Shown: positions 20,084-29,717, counted from the first letter of the stretch. The stretch: DNA of 64,000 nt from Fagopyrum homotropicum (GCA_033239125.1 BSWB01000002.1:90702560-90766559), one strand, 5' to 3'. Made by a program: numbers and translations. Notes: generated from the sequence alone by a model not told the origin.

Positions 20084-20526
20084 TTCCCCCTCTCTTGGGA
20101 AGGATTCGTCCACGAATCTTCAAGCTTTACATCCATAGGTGGGAACGGACTGAGGTCTCTAACATTGAAGGTCGGACTGACCCTGAATTTCTCCGGAAGA
20201 TCCAATACATAAGTGTTGTCACCGGCTTTGTGAAGCACCTTGAAAGGACCGGTACCCCTAGGTGATAGCTTGGACTTTCGCAGCTCTTGGAAGCGCTCCT
20301 TCCTAAGATGTAACCACACGAGATCTCCGGGCTCAAACAACAACTTCCTCCGTCCCTTGTTTGCCTTAGCTGCGGTCCGAGCTGATTTCTCCTCCAAGCA
20401 CAGCCGTGTCTTTTCATGTAATCCCCTAATGTACTCAACCTGCTTACTTGCATTGAAATCTACTCGCTCCTTTGAAGGTAACGGCATAAGATCAAAAGGG
20501 GTTAAGGGTTTAAACCATACACACAC
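19822..20526 (-). CDS. pol: El-5 integrase C-terminal domain and LTR-encoded tail
   Basis: The 234-codon open segment is a frameshifted continuation of the integrase at 20502-21533 (overlap of 25 bases, different frame). It carries the GPF-type C-terminal domain (KLSPRGTGPFKVLHKAGDNTYVLDLP, about residues 84-109). From about residue 149 on it is encoded inside the 3' LTR and includes GAITRSRGKKIE. No chromodomain is seen. The tail sequence differs strongly from El-3 and El-9 beyond the TRxxxK motif, so this is a separate family. Confidence 0.87.
   Translation of the reverse strand: MCVWFKPLTPFDLMPLPSKERVDFNASKQVEYIRGLHEKTRLCLEEKSARTAAKANKGRRKLLFEPGDLVWLHLRKERFQELRKSKLSPRGTGPFKVLHKAGDNTYVLDLPEKFRVSPTFNVRDLSPFPPMDVKLEDSWTNPSQERGNDEGPSELASPEYEGAITRSRGKKIEHETEGLLILLATSVHNEAWLLSKQENNDAKAQDSASPAQDAVVPHHAFSTVPCLSLRNEAF
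20084..20096 (-). promoter_or_regulatory. El-5 polypurine tract
   Basis: Minus-strand AAGAGAGGGGGAA directly before the 3' LTR start TGATGAGGG. Confidence 0.87.
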
Positions 20527-21533
20527 TTAAAAGGGGTCATGTTAGTGGAAGAATGGATGGTCCTGTTATATGAAAACTCAACATGTGGTAACACATCCTC
20601 CCACTCTTTCAAATTCTTCTTAATTACAGCCCTTAAAAGTGTCCCTAAAGTCCTATTAGTTACTTCGGTTTGGCCATCAGTTTGAGGGTGGCTAGCGGTA
20701 GAGAACAACAACTTAGTACCTAGCTTACCCCATAAAGTCTTCCAAAAGTAACTAAGAAATTTTACATCCCGATCACTAACAATGGTTCTAGGAACTCCAT
20801 GTAGCTTAATTACTTCTCTAAAGAAGAGGTTTGTAACATTAGTGGCATCATCCGTTTTGTGACAAGCTATGAAGTGTGTCATCTTAGAGATCCTGTCTAC
20901 CACCACAAAAATAGAGTCTCTTCCCCTTTTAGTCCTAGGTAACCCCAAAATAAAGTCCATACTAATGTCTTCCCAAGGAGTTGCGGGAATGGGTAAAGGG
21001 GTATACAAACCATGGGGCATGACTCTAGACTTTGCTTTCAAGCATTCTAAGCATCTTTTCACAAAATTCTCAACATCCCTAAGCATGTGTGGCCAATAAA
21101 AATGAGTATGAAGCATACGATATGTCTTATCTCTACCAAAGTGACCCATCAAACCTCCCCTATGGGATTCATCCACAAGTAATAGCCTAAGAGAACACTT
21201 TGGAATGCATACTTTATCAACTCTAAACAAGAAGCCATCAAAGAAGTAAAACTTATCTACAACCCCTTTTTCCACACAAGCTTTATAAATCTCTCCAAAA
21301 TCATCATCCTTTGCATATAAATCCTTAATGTACACAAAGCCAAGAACTCTAGCATCCAATGTAGTTAGCAAAACATGTCTCCTAGAAAGTGCATCAGCTA
21401 CTACATTATCTTTTCCTTTCTTGTACTTAATCACAAAAGGAAATGTTTCAATGAATTCCATCCACCTAGCATGCCTTCTATCAAGTTTATCTTGGCTCCT
21501 AAAGTGTTTTAATGATTCATGATCAGTATGCAA
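20502..21533 (-). CDS. pol: El-5 RNase H end and integrase core
   Basis: The 343-codon open segment starts at an internal Met in HTDHESLKHF, the last RNase H catalytic box (Asp at residue 4). A TGA (Trp codon) interrupts just upstream, near 21560. The integrase zinc domain uses H131, H144, C161 and C164. The catalytic triad D193, D254 and E290 is complete with 35 residues between the last two. It is one of the best-preserved integrase cores in the window. The C-terminal domain follows in another frame at 19822-20526. Confidence 0.9.
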   Translation of the reverse strand: MHTDHESLKHFRSQDKLDRRHARWMEFIETFPFVIKYKKGKDNVVADALSRRHVLLTTLDARVLGFVYIKDLYAKDDDFGEIYKACVEKGVVDKFYFFDGFLFRVDKVCIPKCSLRLLLVDESHRGGLMGHFGRDKTYRMLHTHFYWPHMLRDVENFVKRCLECLKAKSRVMPHGLYTPLPIPATPWEDISMDFILGLPRTKRGRDSIFVVVDRISKMTHFIACHKTDDATNVTNLFFREVIKLHGVPRTIVSDRDVKFLSYFWKTLWGKLGTKLLFSTASHPQTDGQTEVTNRTLGTLLRAVIKKNLKEWEDVLPHVEFSYNRTIHSSTNMTPFKCVYGLNP

Positions 21534-21563
21534 TATAAACTCTCTAGGCCAGAGATAATGTTG

Positions 21564-22229
21564 TCAAGTCCTAAGCACTCTAAACAATGCATAGAGCTCC
21601 TTATCATAAGTACAATAGTTCAGAATTGGACCTTTCAATTTCTCACTAAAGAAGGTGATGGGTTTGCCCTCTTGCATAAGTACTCCACCAATTCCTATAC
21701 CCCAATCATCACACTGCACCTCAAATGGCCTAGTGAAGTCTGGGAGAACAAGCAATGGGGCGTTGGTCAACATCCACTTGAGCTTTTCAAAAGCTCTCTC
21801 TTGGGCCTCTCCCCACAAAAATGGTATATTCTTCTTGGTGATCTCAGTTAGAGGGGCGGCTATGGTACTGAAGTCTCTCACAAATCGCCTATAAAAGCTA
21901 GCCAATCCATGAAAGTTGAGCACATCACCAAGAGACGTCGGGGTTGGCCAATCTCGAATAGCTTTGATCTTCTCCTCATCTACTCGCAACCCTTGAGCAC
22001 ACACTACAAAGCCAAGAAATATAACTACATTTTTGTAGAAATCACACTTCTTAATATTAGCATATAAGTGTTCAAGTCTAAGAGTAGAAACAACCTGACG
22101 GAGATGATCCGCATGCTCCTCTGCGGACCTGCTATAGATGAGTATGTCGTCGAAGTAGACAACGGCAAACTTCCCTATGAACTTCCTCAAAACATGGTTC
22201 ATGAGGCGCATGAATGTGCAGTCTTCCAT
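21564..22229 (-). CDS. pol: El-5 reverse transcriptase C-terminal half and RNase H
   Basis: The 221-codon open segment contains FMRLMNHVL (6-14), an intact YFDD box at 25-28, the RT thumb (FLGFVV...DEEKIKAIRDWP) and FHGLASFYRRFVRDFSTIAAPL. RNase H starts (VQCDDWGIGIGGVLMQEG, first acidic site) and includes YDKELYAL with the conserved Glu. The natural frame enters from the right, but about 70 bp are deleted at ~22225, which changes frame, so the first five residues are artefactual. Confidence 0.87.
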   Translation of the reverse strand: MEDCTFMRLMNHVLRKFIGKFAVVYFDDILIYSRSAEEHADHLRQVVSTLRLEHLYANIKKCDFYKNVVIFLGFVVCAQGLRVDEEKIKAIRDWPTPTSLGDVLNFHGLASFYRRFVRDFSTIAAPLTEITKKNIPFLWGEAQERAFEKLKWMLTNAPLLVLPDFTRPFEVQCDDWGIGIGGVLMQEGKPITFFSEKLKGPILNYCTYDKELYALFRVLRT

Positions 22230-22697
22230 TCGTCGCCCTCCTTCATTCGAATCTGATGATAGCCACTTCTAAGGTCGATCTTGGAGAAGGTAGTTGTTCA
22301 ATGTAGCTCATCCAACATGTCATCAAGGCGGGGAATGGGATGACGGTACTTGATGGTGATGTTGTTGACAGCTCTACAATCAACAAACATCCGCCAAGTG
22401 TTGTCCTTCTTAGGGACTAGTAGAACCGGAACCGCCATAGGACTAAGGCTCTCTCGAATGTATCCCTTATCAAGGAGCTCTTATACCTGTGTTTGAATCT
22501 CTTCACTCTCCCTCGGGTTCATTTTATAGGCGGGCCGGTTTGGGAAAGTAGCTCCGGGAATAAGATCTATTTGGTGCTCAATACCCCACAATGGTGGCAA
22601 CCCGGGGGTATTTCATCCGGAAACACATCTGCAAACTCATCCAAGATAGCTAAAATACTATGGGGTAAATCAACTAGGGTCGAGTTGCTTACCAAAT
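22230..22697 (-). pseudogene. pol: El-5 reverse transcriptase N-terminal half (decayed)
   Basis: Minus-strand translation shows ILDEFADVFPDEIPPG, the connector before RT, near 22610-22670. Further on, in several frames, come VDCRAVNNITIKYRHPIPRLDDML and SKIDLRSGYHQIRMKEGDEWKT at about 22235-22400. Frameshifts and stops break it into pieces. Confidence 0.78.
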
Positions 22698-23639
22698 TCA
22701 GCCCTTTACACAAACACACGAGCGCAACATCGGGAGGGAGGTAATCTGCGATGTATTCCCTCTTGGCTGCGAGCAATGTCCTGGTGGTGGTGGCTGGACG
22801 GCTGCTGCGATCGCTTTACCTTTGACGGCGGTCCTTGTTGCAGCGAGGTTGTCCATGGCGCCGGCCTCCTTTGCGGCGGCAGAGAGCGCTCCTCCCTTGG
22901 CCGGCGTCATCTCCGTGTAACCGCTGCTTGCTTGGCCAGCTTCTCTTGATTTCTTCTCAAAAGCCTCCGCAATCTGCATAGGAGTCATAGGCTTGAGAGT
23001 AACAAGTTTATCTTTAAAGGTAAAATGATACTTGTTAGTAAAACCGTTATGCAACACTTTCCTATCATATTGCCAAGGTCGGCCTAACAAAACATGACAA
23101 GCTTGCATTGGAACCACATCACATAGAATAGTGTCTTCATAATGTCCTAAGGTAATGTGAATTTTAGCTTGCTTGTTTACCTTAAGCTCACCACAATCAT
23201 TCATCCAATGTTGGTTGTAAGGCCTAGGGTGGTAGAAAGTTGTTATTTGCAATTTAGAAATCAATTCTGTGCTAGCTATGTTGCAACAACTCCCACCATC
23301 AATTATAACGTTACAAGCCTTCCCCTTTACTAAGCATCTAGTGTGAAATAGATTTTCTCTTTGATTATCTTCACAAGGAGTAGGTTGTAAGTGTAAAGTC
23401 CTCCTAGCTATCAAGGTTTCCCCATGTTCATACCCTATACCCTCATCATCATCATAGTCAAAAACAAGATTGTCAACAACATTTTCTAATTCATTTTCAT
23501 CATTGTCGGATTCCGACTCATATTGACCTAGATGATTGATTATAAGGACTCTTTTGTTTGGACATTCTCTCATCATGTGCCCTTTACCTTTGCACTTAAA
23601 GCTAGTCAAATCTCTAGCTCTAGAATTAGCATTAGGCAC
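22698..23639 (-). CDS. gag-pol: El-5 nucleocapsid and protease (open segment)
   Basis: The 313-codon open segment has the zinc knuckle FKCKGKGHMMRECPNKR (about residues 14-30), whose first Cys is missing (SFKC instead of CFKC). An acidic linker follows, then the retropepsin motif NVIIDGGSCCNIAS (about 113-126) and LLGRPWQYDRKV. Its last ~60 residues are an alanine-rich linker before RT. The upstream gag core is deleted: about 60 bp beyond its start, sequence joins the 5' LTR at ~23703. The start Met is internal. Confidence 0.87.
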   Translation of the reverse strand: MPNANSRARDLTSFKCKGKGHMMRECPNKRVLIINHLGQYESESDNDENELENVVDNLVFDYDDDEGIGYEHGETLIARRTLHLQPTPCEDNQRENLFHTRCLVKGKACNVIIDGGSCCNIASTELISKLQITTFYHPRPYNQHWMNDCGELKVNKQAKIHITLGHYEDTILCDVVPMQACHVLLGRPWQYDRKVLHNGFTNKYHFTFKDKLVTLKPMTPMQIAEAFEKKSREAGQASSGYTEMTPAKGGALSAAAKEAGAMDNLAATRTAVKGKAIAAAVQPPPPGHCSQPRGNTSQITSLPMLRSCVCVKG

Positions 23640-23703
23640 AAGGGGGTTAGAGTTACTTAGCTTGGATCCCGAAGGAGCAGCCGGGTTTGCCTTGGGAGGA
23701 TAC

Positions 23704-24495
23704 GACGCAGAACGACAAGATCAAGGCAGCCGACTAGGGTTTTTCGTGTGCTGCGTGACCTGCGAACAAAAGGAACAAAGAAGACGCTAAACTGAAAACG
23801 AAGGTACGGAAATTAAAGGAAAAGTACGATGTGGATGAACCCGACACAAACGACGTGGAAACCCTTGATCTCGGGATCAAGAACCACCAAGAACGATGCA
23901 ACGAACTCAACCCCTTACAACCCCACACAGTTGACTTAGGATATCGACAACACGAGGAGGATGCTTATGGAATCTCACGAACACAAAAAAACCCGAGGGC
24001 AATTGACACACGCGAAATAACTAAGCCAAATCTGATCACAATAACTCTTCAATCAAAACTCGCCTTTGATTGAAGTTGAAATCTGAAAACAAGTGTTTTT
24101 CACCAAAAATAATCTACCTAAAAAGTAATGAAAAGAGCCTTTAAATAGTTTCAGCTCTTAAACAAAAGACATAATAAAAATCTGGAAATTAAGCCCAATG
24201 GGCTACTTAAAACACACAATCACTAAGCAGGCCTTAAAAAGCCTCATTCCTCAATGAGAGGCATGGAACGGTGCTGAAGGCGTGGTGAGGAACAACGGCG
24301 TCATGTGTGGGGTTGGCCGAGTCCTGTGCTTTGGCGTCGTTGTTCTCTTGCTTACTTAGGAGCCAAGCCTCGTTATGAACACTTGTAGCCAATAAAATCA
24401 GCGAGCCCTCGGTCTCATGCTCAATCTTCTTAGCTCGGGAACGTGTGATAGCTCCCTCAAAATCCGGAGATGCTAGCTCGGATGGTCCGTCATCA
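23704..24495 (-). repeat. El-5 truncated 5' LTR
   Basis: It lacks the ~65 inner bases present in the 3' LTR (19239-19303). The junction sequence GGAGGATACGACGCAG resembles LTR GGAGGAAACGACGCAG, so six bases of microhomology flank the deletion. Confidence 0.9.
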
Positions 24496-24500
24496 CTTCC

Positions 24501-25023
24501 TTACTTTCTCTTCATTTGTGAAGACCTTTCAGAGTGAGTCGAGGTTGTTCACGATCTCGGTGAATCGTGTGAACATCTCCTTGACTGATTCGTTAGAGTT
24601 CATCTTGAATAGCTCATATTGTTTGAAGAAGATGTTTATCTTTGTTTCCTTGACTTGACTAGACTCATTCCTTCATATGTGACAACTAGTTTGTCCCATA
24701 TTTCTTTTGCACTCTTGCATAATGAGACACGGTTGATTCATTTGCATTCAATCCACAATAGAGCAAGTTCTTAGCCTTGTAGTTCTTTGAAACGCTATCC
24801 AAGTCGGTTTGAGTGAAGTTTGCTTCCTTTTTTGCAACTTGGACTCCTTCAACCATGGTGGTTGGAATTTTAGGGTCAGTTTGAATGATGCTCCATAGTT
24901 CCATGTCCTGATCAATAACAAATGCATTAGTGCTTTCCAATGGGCAAAGTTGTTGCCACAAAAGAGTGGTGGTCGAGATGTAGATCTTCCTTGAGTGAAT
25001 CCTCCATCACCTATAGAGTTCAT
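24501..25023 (-). pseudogene. gag: El-4 gag N-terminal segment
   Basis: Minus strand, ATG at 25023 about 40 bases after the PBS. The reading starts MNSIGDGGFTQGRSTSRPPLFCG, with NNFAHWKALM, a copia gag (UBN2/DUF4219-like) opening. An early one-base shift near 24930 moves the frame to ELWSIIQTDPKIP...NYKAKNLLYCGLNANES (24686-24961). A further shift follows at ~24720. It continues across El-5 at 19233. Gag forms the particle shell. Confidence 0.83.
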
Positions 25024-25064
25024 GATTAGTCTCTCTGACGGTTAAATCAATATACGTGAGTCTA

Positions 25065-25076
25065 GCTCTGATACCA
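25065..25076 (-). promoter_or_regulatory. El-4 primer-binding site (initiator tRNA-Met)
   Basis: Minus-strand TGGTATCAGAGC, two bases from the LTR edge at 25079. A perfect match to the tRNA-Met complement. Confidence 0.9.
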
Positions 25077-25078
25077 AT

Positions 25079-25785
25079 TGAAGAACCGTATAGGTGAATA
25101 TAAAGGATATAAATATTCTAGAGGGGGTTGGATAGAATATGGGAACTTTTCGCAAAAACCTATCTCAAGGCTTTGAAACTGATTTCAAGGTCTTGATGTC
25201 GATCTGTGCTCTCTAAGACACAATTGGTTTTCAAGGGCTTTGAAACTGATTTCATGGCCTTGACTTTCAAAACCTGCAAAACAACGGTAGTCACAATTAA
25301 GCAAGATATACTGCGGAAAGAAAAGATCGACACGGTGATATGTTTACGAAATTCAACTCTAACAGCCTACGTATCAGTCCTAGGGTTTATTTACCTGTAG
25401 GATCTAACTATTTATTATCTGTTTCAAAGAGTCCTAGATACAACCTAGAAGAAATCCCCTTCTTCTCTCACTGTAGCCAATTCTACGATCTAGTTTCAAC
25501 TCTAACCTAGCAATAATAGCCTAGTTACTTCACAAAGTAACACACACTCGAGTATAACACTCTTTATATATTCCAATGAAGCTCTCGTGTTTTTATCTCT
25601 CTTGGGATGTAAGCTTTTGTAAACTAAGAGGAAGAAAAACTTTTGGAATAAATGAAGATGCTTTTGATTTCTTGAAGACTTAGATGTTTCCGTGTAAGCT
25701 TGTTGTCGTTCTCTTCAATCGCCATCTTCATTTATAGTCTTCTATGGAGAGGTGATGACATGAATTATATGCCATTATAATCATG
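25079..25785 (-). repeat. El-4 5' LTR (right edge approximate)
   Basis: It begins TGAAGAACC on the plus strand next to the PBS. On the minus strand a TATAAAT box lies near 25730-25736. Four TCAAGGCCTTGA-like palindromes cluster at 25164-25263. The right edge is placed near 25785 where an Athila-like sequence begins. No second copy exists to fix it. Confidence 0.6.
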
Positions 25786-27385
25786 CATATTGTAAATTTC
25801 TTACCTCAGTTTCTCCTATATTTGTAGAGATTTGTGTGCCTTTAAGCTTACTTTCATATATATTCCGGAAATAGATTTTTACACGAGTTTTGATTGAAGT
25901 GTAGGTGAAACCGATGGATTTGGAAGCAATAATGGAGCAAGGAGTATCTCAAGTTGATAATGAAGCATAAGAGACCATTGAAGAGTCACGAGGAAAAAGG
26001 GAAGTGCAAGGAAGAGTCACACAAGAAGGTGGAAAACAAGCCAAAAGATGAGCACTCGCAGTAAAGAAAAATCGGGTGATTTATTCTTGGGTGAGTCGAT
26101 TTTCCTGTAGAAAAATCTGACGAACTACGAGAAAAATCGACCGATTTTTGCCTTTAACCTTCTAAAAATTATAACGCTCGAAAGCGCAAAGCATTGGGCT
26201 AAAAGGGGGAAATGTCTTGCAGCCCATTAGTGATTTTTGGGTTATGTTGGAACCCTAGGAGACGAGAAGGACACGTTGGAACATATTGGAGATTGACGGC
26301 TGACGGTAGTGGATTGGAGATCAATTCTTGGAGAGAAAGAAAGTTGCGAAATGAAGATAGAGTTCAAGATTCAAGAAAATGGTGAGATCTTTGATTTTGA
26401 ACATATTCTATTGAGTGCTATGAGAAATTTTATTGGAATTTTGAAGGATTGATGACACGTTAGGAAGATGTGTCAAGGTTTATGCGAAGTTTAGTTTTTA
26501 TTTGGTTTTCTTTATCAATCTTGATTTTGATTCAAAAATGAAAATGATTGGCTAAAAACCTTGTGATTTTGGAGAGAATAGTTGATGATTGATGCATAGA
26601 TGATGATAGAATGAACTCATTTAACCTTTTGGATCCTGAGAGTTGAGATTTAACCTTTCCGAGTGCAAAAAATTGTGGTGTTCTTAACGAAAAATCGGCC
26701 GATTTTTGTTCAAGAAAAATCCGATTTTTCTGGGCTGACGTACCTTAATGCTTTATCCTTTAACCGAAGTTAAATCTTGCCTAAATCCTAACCTTGCTCA
26801 ACCCTTTTGACCCTTATCCAAGTGTGAAAGGAGACATCATCATTAATTCTTCACTTGGTAACAAAAGTTTATAAGATTCGGGTAATAGAGAGACTCAACA
26901 TCCTCTATTAAGGTTTGAGTGTTCCCTTCACCTTTACCTTCGAGATTCATATCCTTGGGTTTTAGTGAGTGCTTTTAGTGTTAATCCTTTCTTTGAGTAC
27001 TCTTCTTGATGAGATTCAACATTCTTCAAGTTGAGAGCTTCTAAGTTGGGATAAGGGAGTAGCGGAACTTCACCGTACATTATTCCTTCCTTCGAAACAT
27101 GTAACCTTGGCAACATCAATTCTATCCTTTGATCCTTAGAGTGTCTTGATTCGAAAGCCGCGGTCGGATACTTGAATCCTTGGAATCATTTGTCTCTTAA
27201 CATCTTTACGAAAGCTTTCATTTCGTGCCAGACTATTTGTGGAACTGATTTTTACTCTCACCAAATCCTTGAGTTCGAGTCTGGAATTTCTTGCCTTACT
27301 ACAGCTGATCCGTACATTGCGGGTTTGCTTTTGCTTAAGTTCTGGATATAAATTTAAGACTTTGACGCAGACTTTTGAGCGAACA
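25786..27385 (+). repeat. El-6 Athila 5' LTR (edges approximate)
   Basis: About 1.6 kb ending ...GAGCGAACA a few bases before the PBS. It contains a perfect 18-bp palindrome at 26690-26707 and a near-perfect one at 26132-26149. No gene is seen. The left edge is uncertain because the 3' LTR is outside the window. Confidence 0.6.
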
Positions 27386-27391
27386 AGTTTT

Positions 27392-27409
27392 TGGCGCCGT
27401 TGCCGGGGA
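27392..27409 (+). promoter_or_regulatory. El-6 primer-binding site (tRNA-Asp type)
   Basis: TGGCGCCGTTGCCGGGGA, the conserved Athila/Tat-type PBS complementary to the tRNA-Asp 3' end. It distinguishes this element from all others in the window. Confidence 0.88.
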
Positions 27410-27510
27410 TTTGGTCTAGAACAAATTTGGTTTTCGGTTGTCTTGGGAGCTTTTGCTCTTGTTATTTGATCTATCTACTTGAGTGACTTTGTAGGTTTCT
27501 CTTTAGGTAC

Positions 27511-28557
27511 ATGCGATGGTCTCGATGTGAGAAAGACCTCGTTCCTTTTGACCTTGAACCTGAGAAGACTCTCAAGAAATAGTTAAGAGAAGCTAAAATG
27601 ACATAACACATTGAAAAGAACCTGCAAGCTGAGTTGGATGAGACTTGTTCTCTCCTTAATCTAAGTGAAAGGAAACTTATAGAGGAGAAAGCTATAGCTC
27701 GTGCTGATAGAGAGCAATTGCAAGCTGACGTGAATGAAATCCGAGCGATGATCCAACAAGTAAACTTGGAAAAAGCCGCCAAAGCTAAGAAGGACGAATC
27801 ATCCGACATTGATATGCCTGAACTGGAGATAGTGCATAATCCACCACCTAATCCTTGTGTTCCAGCTAGGGATGCGAGAGTTGCTCCCATCGTGGCTGAA
27901 CCACAAACTCTTGGGCAACATATGGATCCGAATCAGCAGCCAGGCTGTTTGGGCGTGAATCTTGGAGATCAGGATGAGCATGACTATGGGTTTCACCCTC
28001 AAGTCATCACTATGATCAACCAAAGTCAGTTTGGTGGAATGGAAACGGAATCTCCACATCAACATCTTCAAAACTATGAGATTCTTATGGAGACTTAGAA
28101 GCCTCTAAGAGTAACAAACAACAACTATAAGTTGAGATCTTTCTTTTTCTCTTTTAAAGACAAGGCCTTAGCTTGGTATCAATCTCTTCCAACTAGGAGA
28201 GTTAACACGTGGGAGGAGATGAATTCGGAATTCCTTACCAAGTTCTTTCCACCATCCAAGACGGCAGAGTTGAGAGGTAAAATCAATGTCTTTGCTATGA
28301 AATCTAATGAAAGTTTGTTTAAGTTTTGGGAAAGGTTCAAGGAAGTTCTATTGGATTGCCCTCACCATGACATTACAAAGCTTGAGTTGTTAGAGATATA
28401 CTACAAGGGATTGGATGAGGAGACTCAATTCAAACTGCAATCTCTTTTAGTTGGAACTTTTATGGAAATGAAAGATGATGATGCTTGGAGTTTATTGAAA
28501 AGGAAGCTCTAGTAATTGAGAAGTACTCTCATAGGAAGATTGAAGACAGAGGGCGAG
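27511..28557 (+). pseudogene. gag: El-6 Athila gag, first part (broken)
   Basis: The likely start ATG at 27511 is followed by two early stops (near 27580 and 27603). Open pieces are 27634-28098 (154 codons; charged, coiled-coil-like Glu/Lys/Ala-rich start, then Pro/Asn-rich) and 28132-28512 (126 codons). The second piece holds the retrotransposon gag core: FKDKALAWYQSLP, TWEEMNSEFLTKFFPPSKTAELRGKI, ESLFKFWERFKEVLLDCPHH. That core builds the capsid. The frame is cut by the solo LTR El-7 at 28558 and resumes at 29718. Confidence 0.86.
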
Positions 28558-29717
28558 TGATGTAGGGCCATCAGATGAGCCATTGCACAACTCACATGAA
28601 GATTATCAAGGTCCCATTACTAGGGCAAAAGCTAAGGAGATCCAAGAAGCTACGTCAAGGGAAGTGCTATTGCATGGCACCATGCATGAATTATTTGACT
28701 TCCATAAGTCATGTATTAATCTCTTGGTGAATGCAGGGGTGAACACACAAAGGGGAGAGACCATAAAGACGTTGGAACATCATGAGGAGGAGCTTGATCA
28801 TGTAGCCAAGAAAGTCAATAAGCCAAGTGATCAAGACGTGGGCAAGGTGGGGAAGCTGGATGAACAAGCAAGCATAGAAAATGGACCAGCGAGCATGACG
28901 CCATCGAGCCCGAACCCCAGACTCTGTTCGACTTCCTTCGAGCCATTTGGCGTGAACCCTAATTCTCGTCTAGCCTTGCCGATACACTCCGGCCCTAACC
29001 CGACGCCATCTCGACAAGGTCTCAATCTCCGCCCGGAGTGTCTGTCAAGCTCGACGTCTCTAACCTCCCAGGCCGTCCATAAGGTATCCATTTCCCTCAG
29101 TCGGGTCGTCCAGCGGGGCCCTAAGACCCGTCCAGTCACCCATTGGTTCCTTGGAGAAGTCAGCCTATTTTTATGTTGTTAGTTTGTTTGTTAGACTATT
29201 AGCTACATTTGTGAGAGCTCTCTTGTTACCGCCTTCCACCAATGTGTTTAGTTTTCTTTTCTTTTATATTTTCTAGATAAAAGAGTCTATATATAGTTTT
29301 CTTTAGTTGCTAACGTAGGTACGTTTTCTTGCTAAGAATTACATATTGTAATCCATTCACAAAATCAATCAAAGAACAAGAGAGTGTTTGGTTGGCATTG
29401 TCGTTGTTTGCTTGGCTGAGCTTGCTTGTGTCAACCGCCTTCGGATTGGTGCTTCGAGCCTTCACGGGTACCTCTTTATGCTAGTCCCGCCGGAGCTAGT
29501 GTAAGGTTGTATTGGAGACGGGTCGAGGGCATTCACGAGGCGGGGTCTTGGCTTTTCATACTTGGTTCTTCTTCGTTGGTTCTCTTTGGTTCCTCTCAAC
29601 GCCCTCCTGCGCCCATTCCCATCCCCACATCTCATTCCACATCTGGATTCGCTTCATTCATCTGGATTTGAGATCATTGTACCTAGATCGGCTAATCAAC
29701 GGTTTAATCCCGTATTA
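28558..29717 (+). mobile_element. El-7: solo LTR of a CRM-like element
   Basis: This 1160-bp LTR starts TGATGTAGG and ends CCCGTATTA (terminal CA changed to TA). It is flanked by the target duplication GCGAG (28553-28557, 29718-29722). No internal region is present, so LTR-LTR recombination is inferred. A TATA-like TATATATAG lies near 29287-29295. The rest of its layout matches the other CRM-like LTRs: pol tail first, then promoter, then the AACCGCCTTCGG...GGTGCT block. Confidence 0.9.
28583..29182 (+). CDS. pol: El-7 LTR-encoded integrase tail (remnant frame)
   Basis: A 199-codon frame runs open from the LTR edge. It includes QGPITRAKAKEIQEA, aligning with GALTRAQAKRQAE of El-3/El-9 and GAITRSRGKKIE of El-5. 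The remaining ~170 residues are serine/proline-rich with no known domain. In an intact element this would be the C-terminal end of integrase; here, without the upstream pol, it is a remnant. The shown Met is internal. It is longer than the tails of the other elements (54-86 residues). Confidence 0.6.
   Translation: MHNSHEDYQGPITRAKAKEIQEATSREVLLHGTMHELFDFHKSCINLLVNAGVNTQRGETIKTLEHHEEELDHVAKKVNKPSDQDVGKVGKLDEQASIENGPASMTPSSPNPRLCSTSFEPFGVNPNSRLALPIHSGPNPTPSRQGLNLRPECLSSSTSLTSQAVHKVSISLSRVVQRGPKTRPVTHWFLGEVSLFLCC

Larger units (their letters stand above)
19239..24495 (-). mobile_element. El-5: CRM-like Ty3/gypsy element nested in El-4 gag
   Basis: The 3' LTR (19239-20083) begins TGATACGGGGAT and ends CTCATCA on the plus strand. 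The right LTR copy ends TCATCA at 24495. The target duplication CTTCC is at 19234-19238 and 24496-24500. Minus-strand order is nucleocapsid, protease, RT, RNase H, integrase. A deletion joins gag directly to the middle of the 5' LTR at about 23703, removing the LTR edge, PBS, leader and N-terminal gag. The element can no longer be primed or packaged from its own sequences. Confidence 0.92.
15889..25785 (-). mobile_element. El-4: Ty1/copia element, 3' end lost, hosting El-5
   Basis: From right to left on the minus strand it reads 5' LTR, PBS, gag, zinc knuckle, protease, GAG-pre-integrase domain, integrase, and the start of RT. IN before RT is diagnostic of Ty1/copia. The element stops inside RT near 15888, so the YxDD box, RNase H and 3' LTR are missing. 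El-5 (19239-24495, TSD CTTCC) interrupts gag. The long gag with its acidic NLCLMA-type segment resembles Sireviruses, but I hold that placement loosely. The right boundary at about 25785 is approximate because no target duplication can be checked. Confidence 0.85.
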
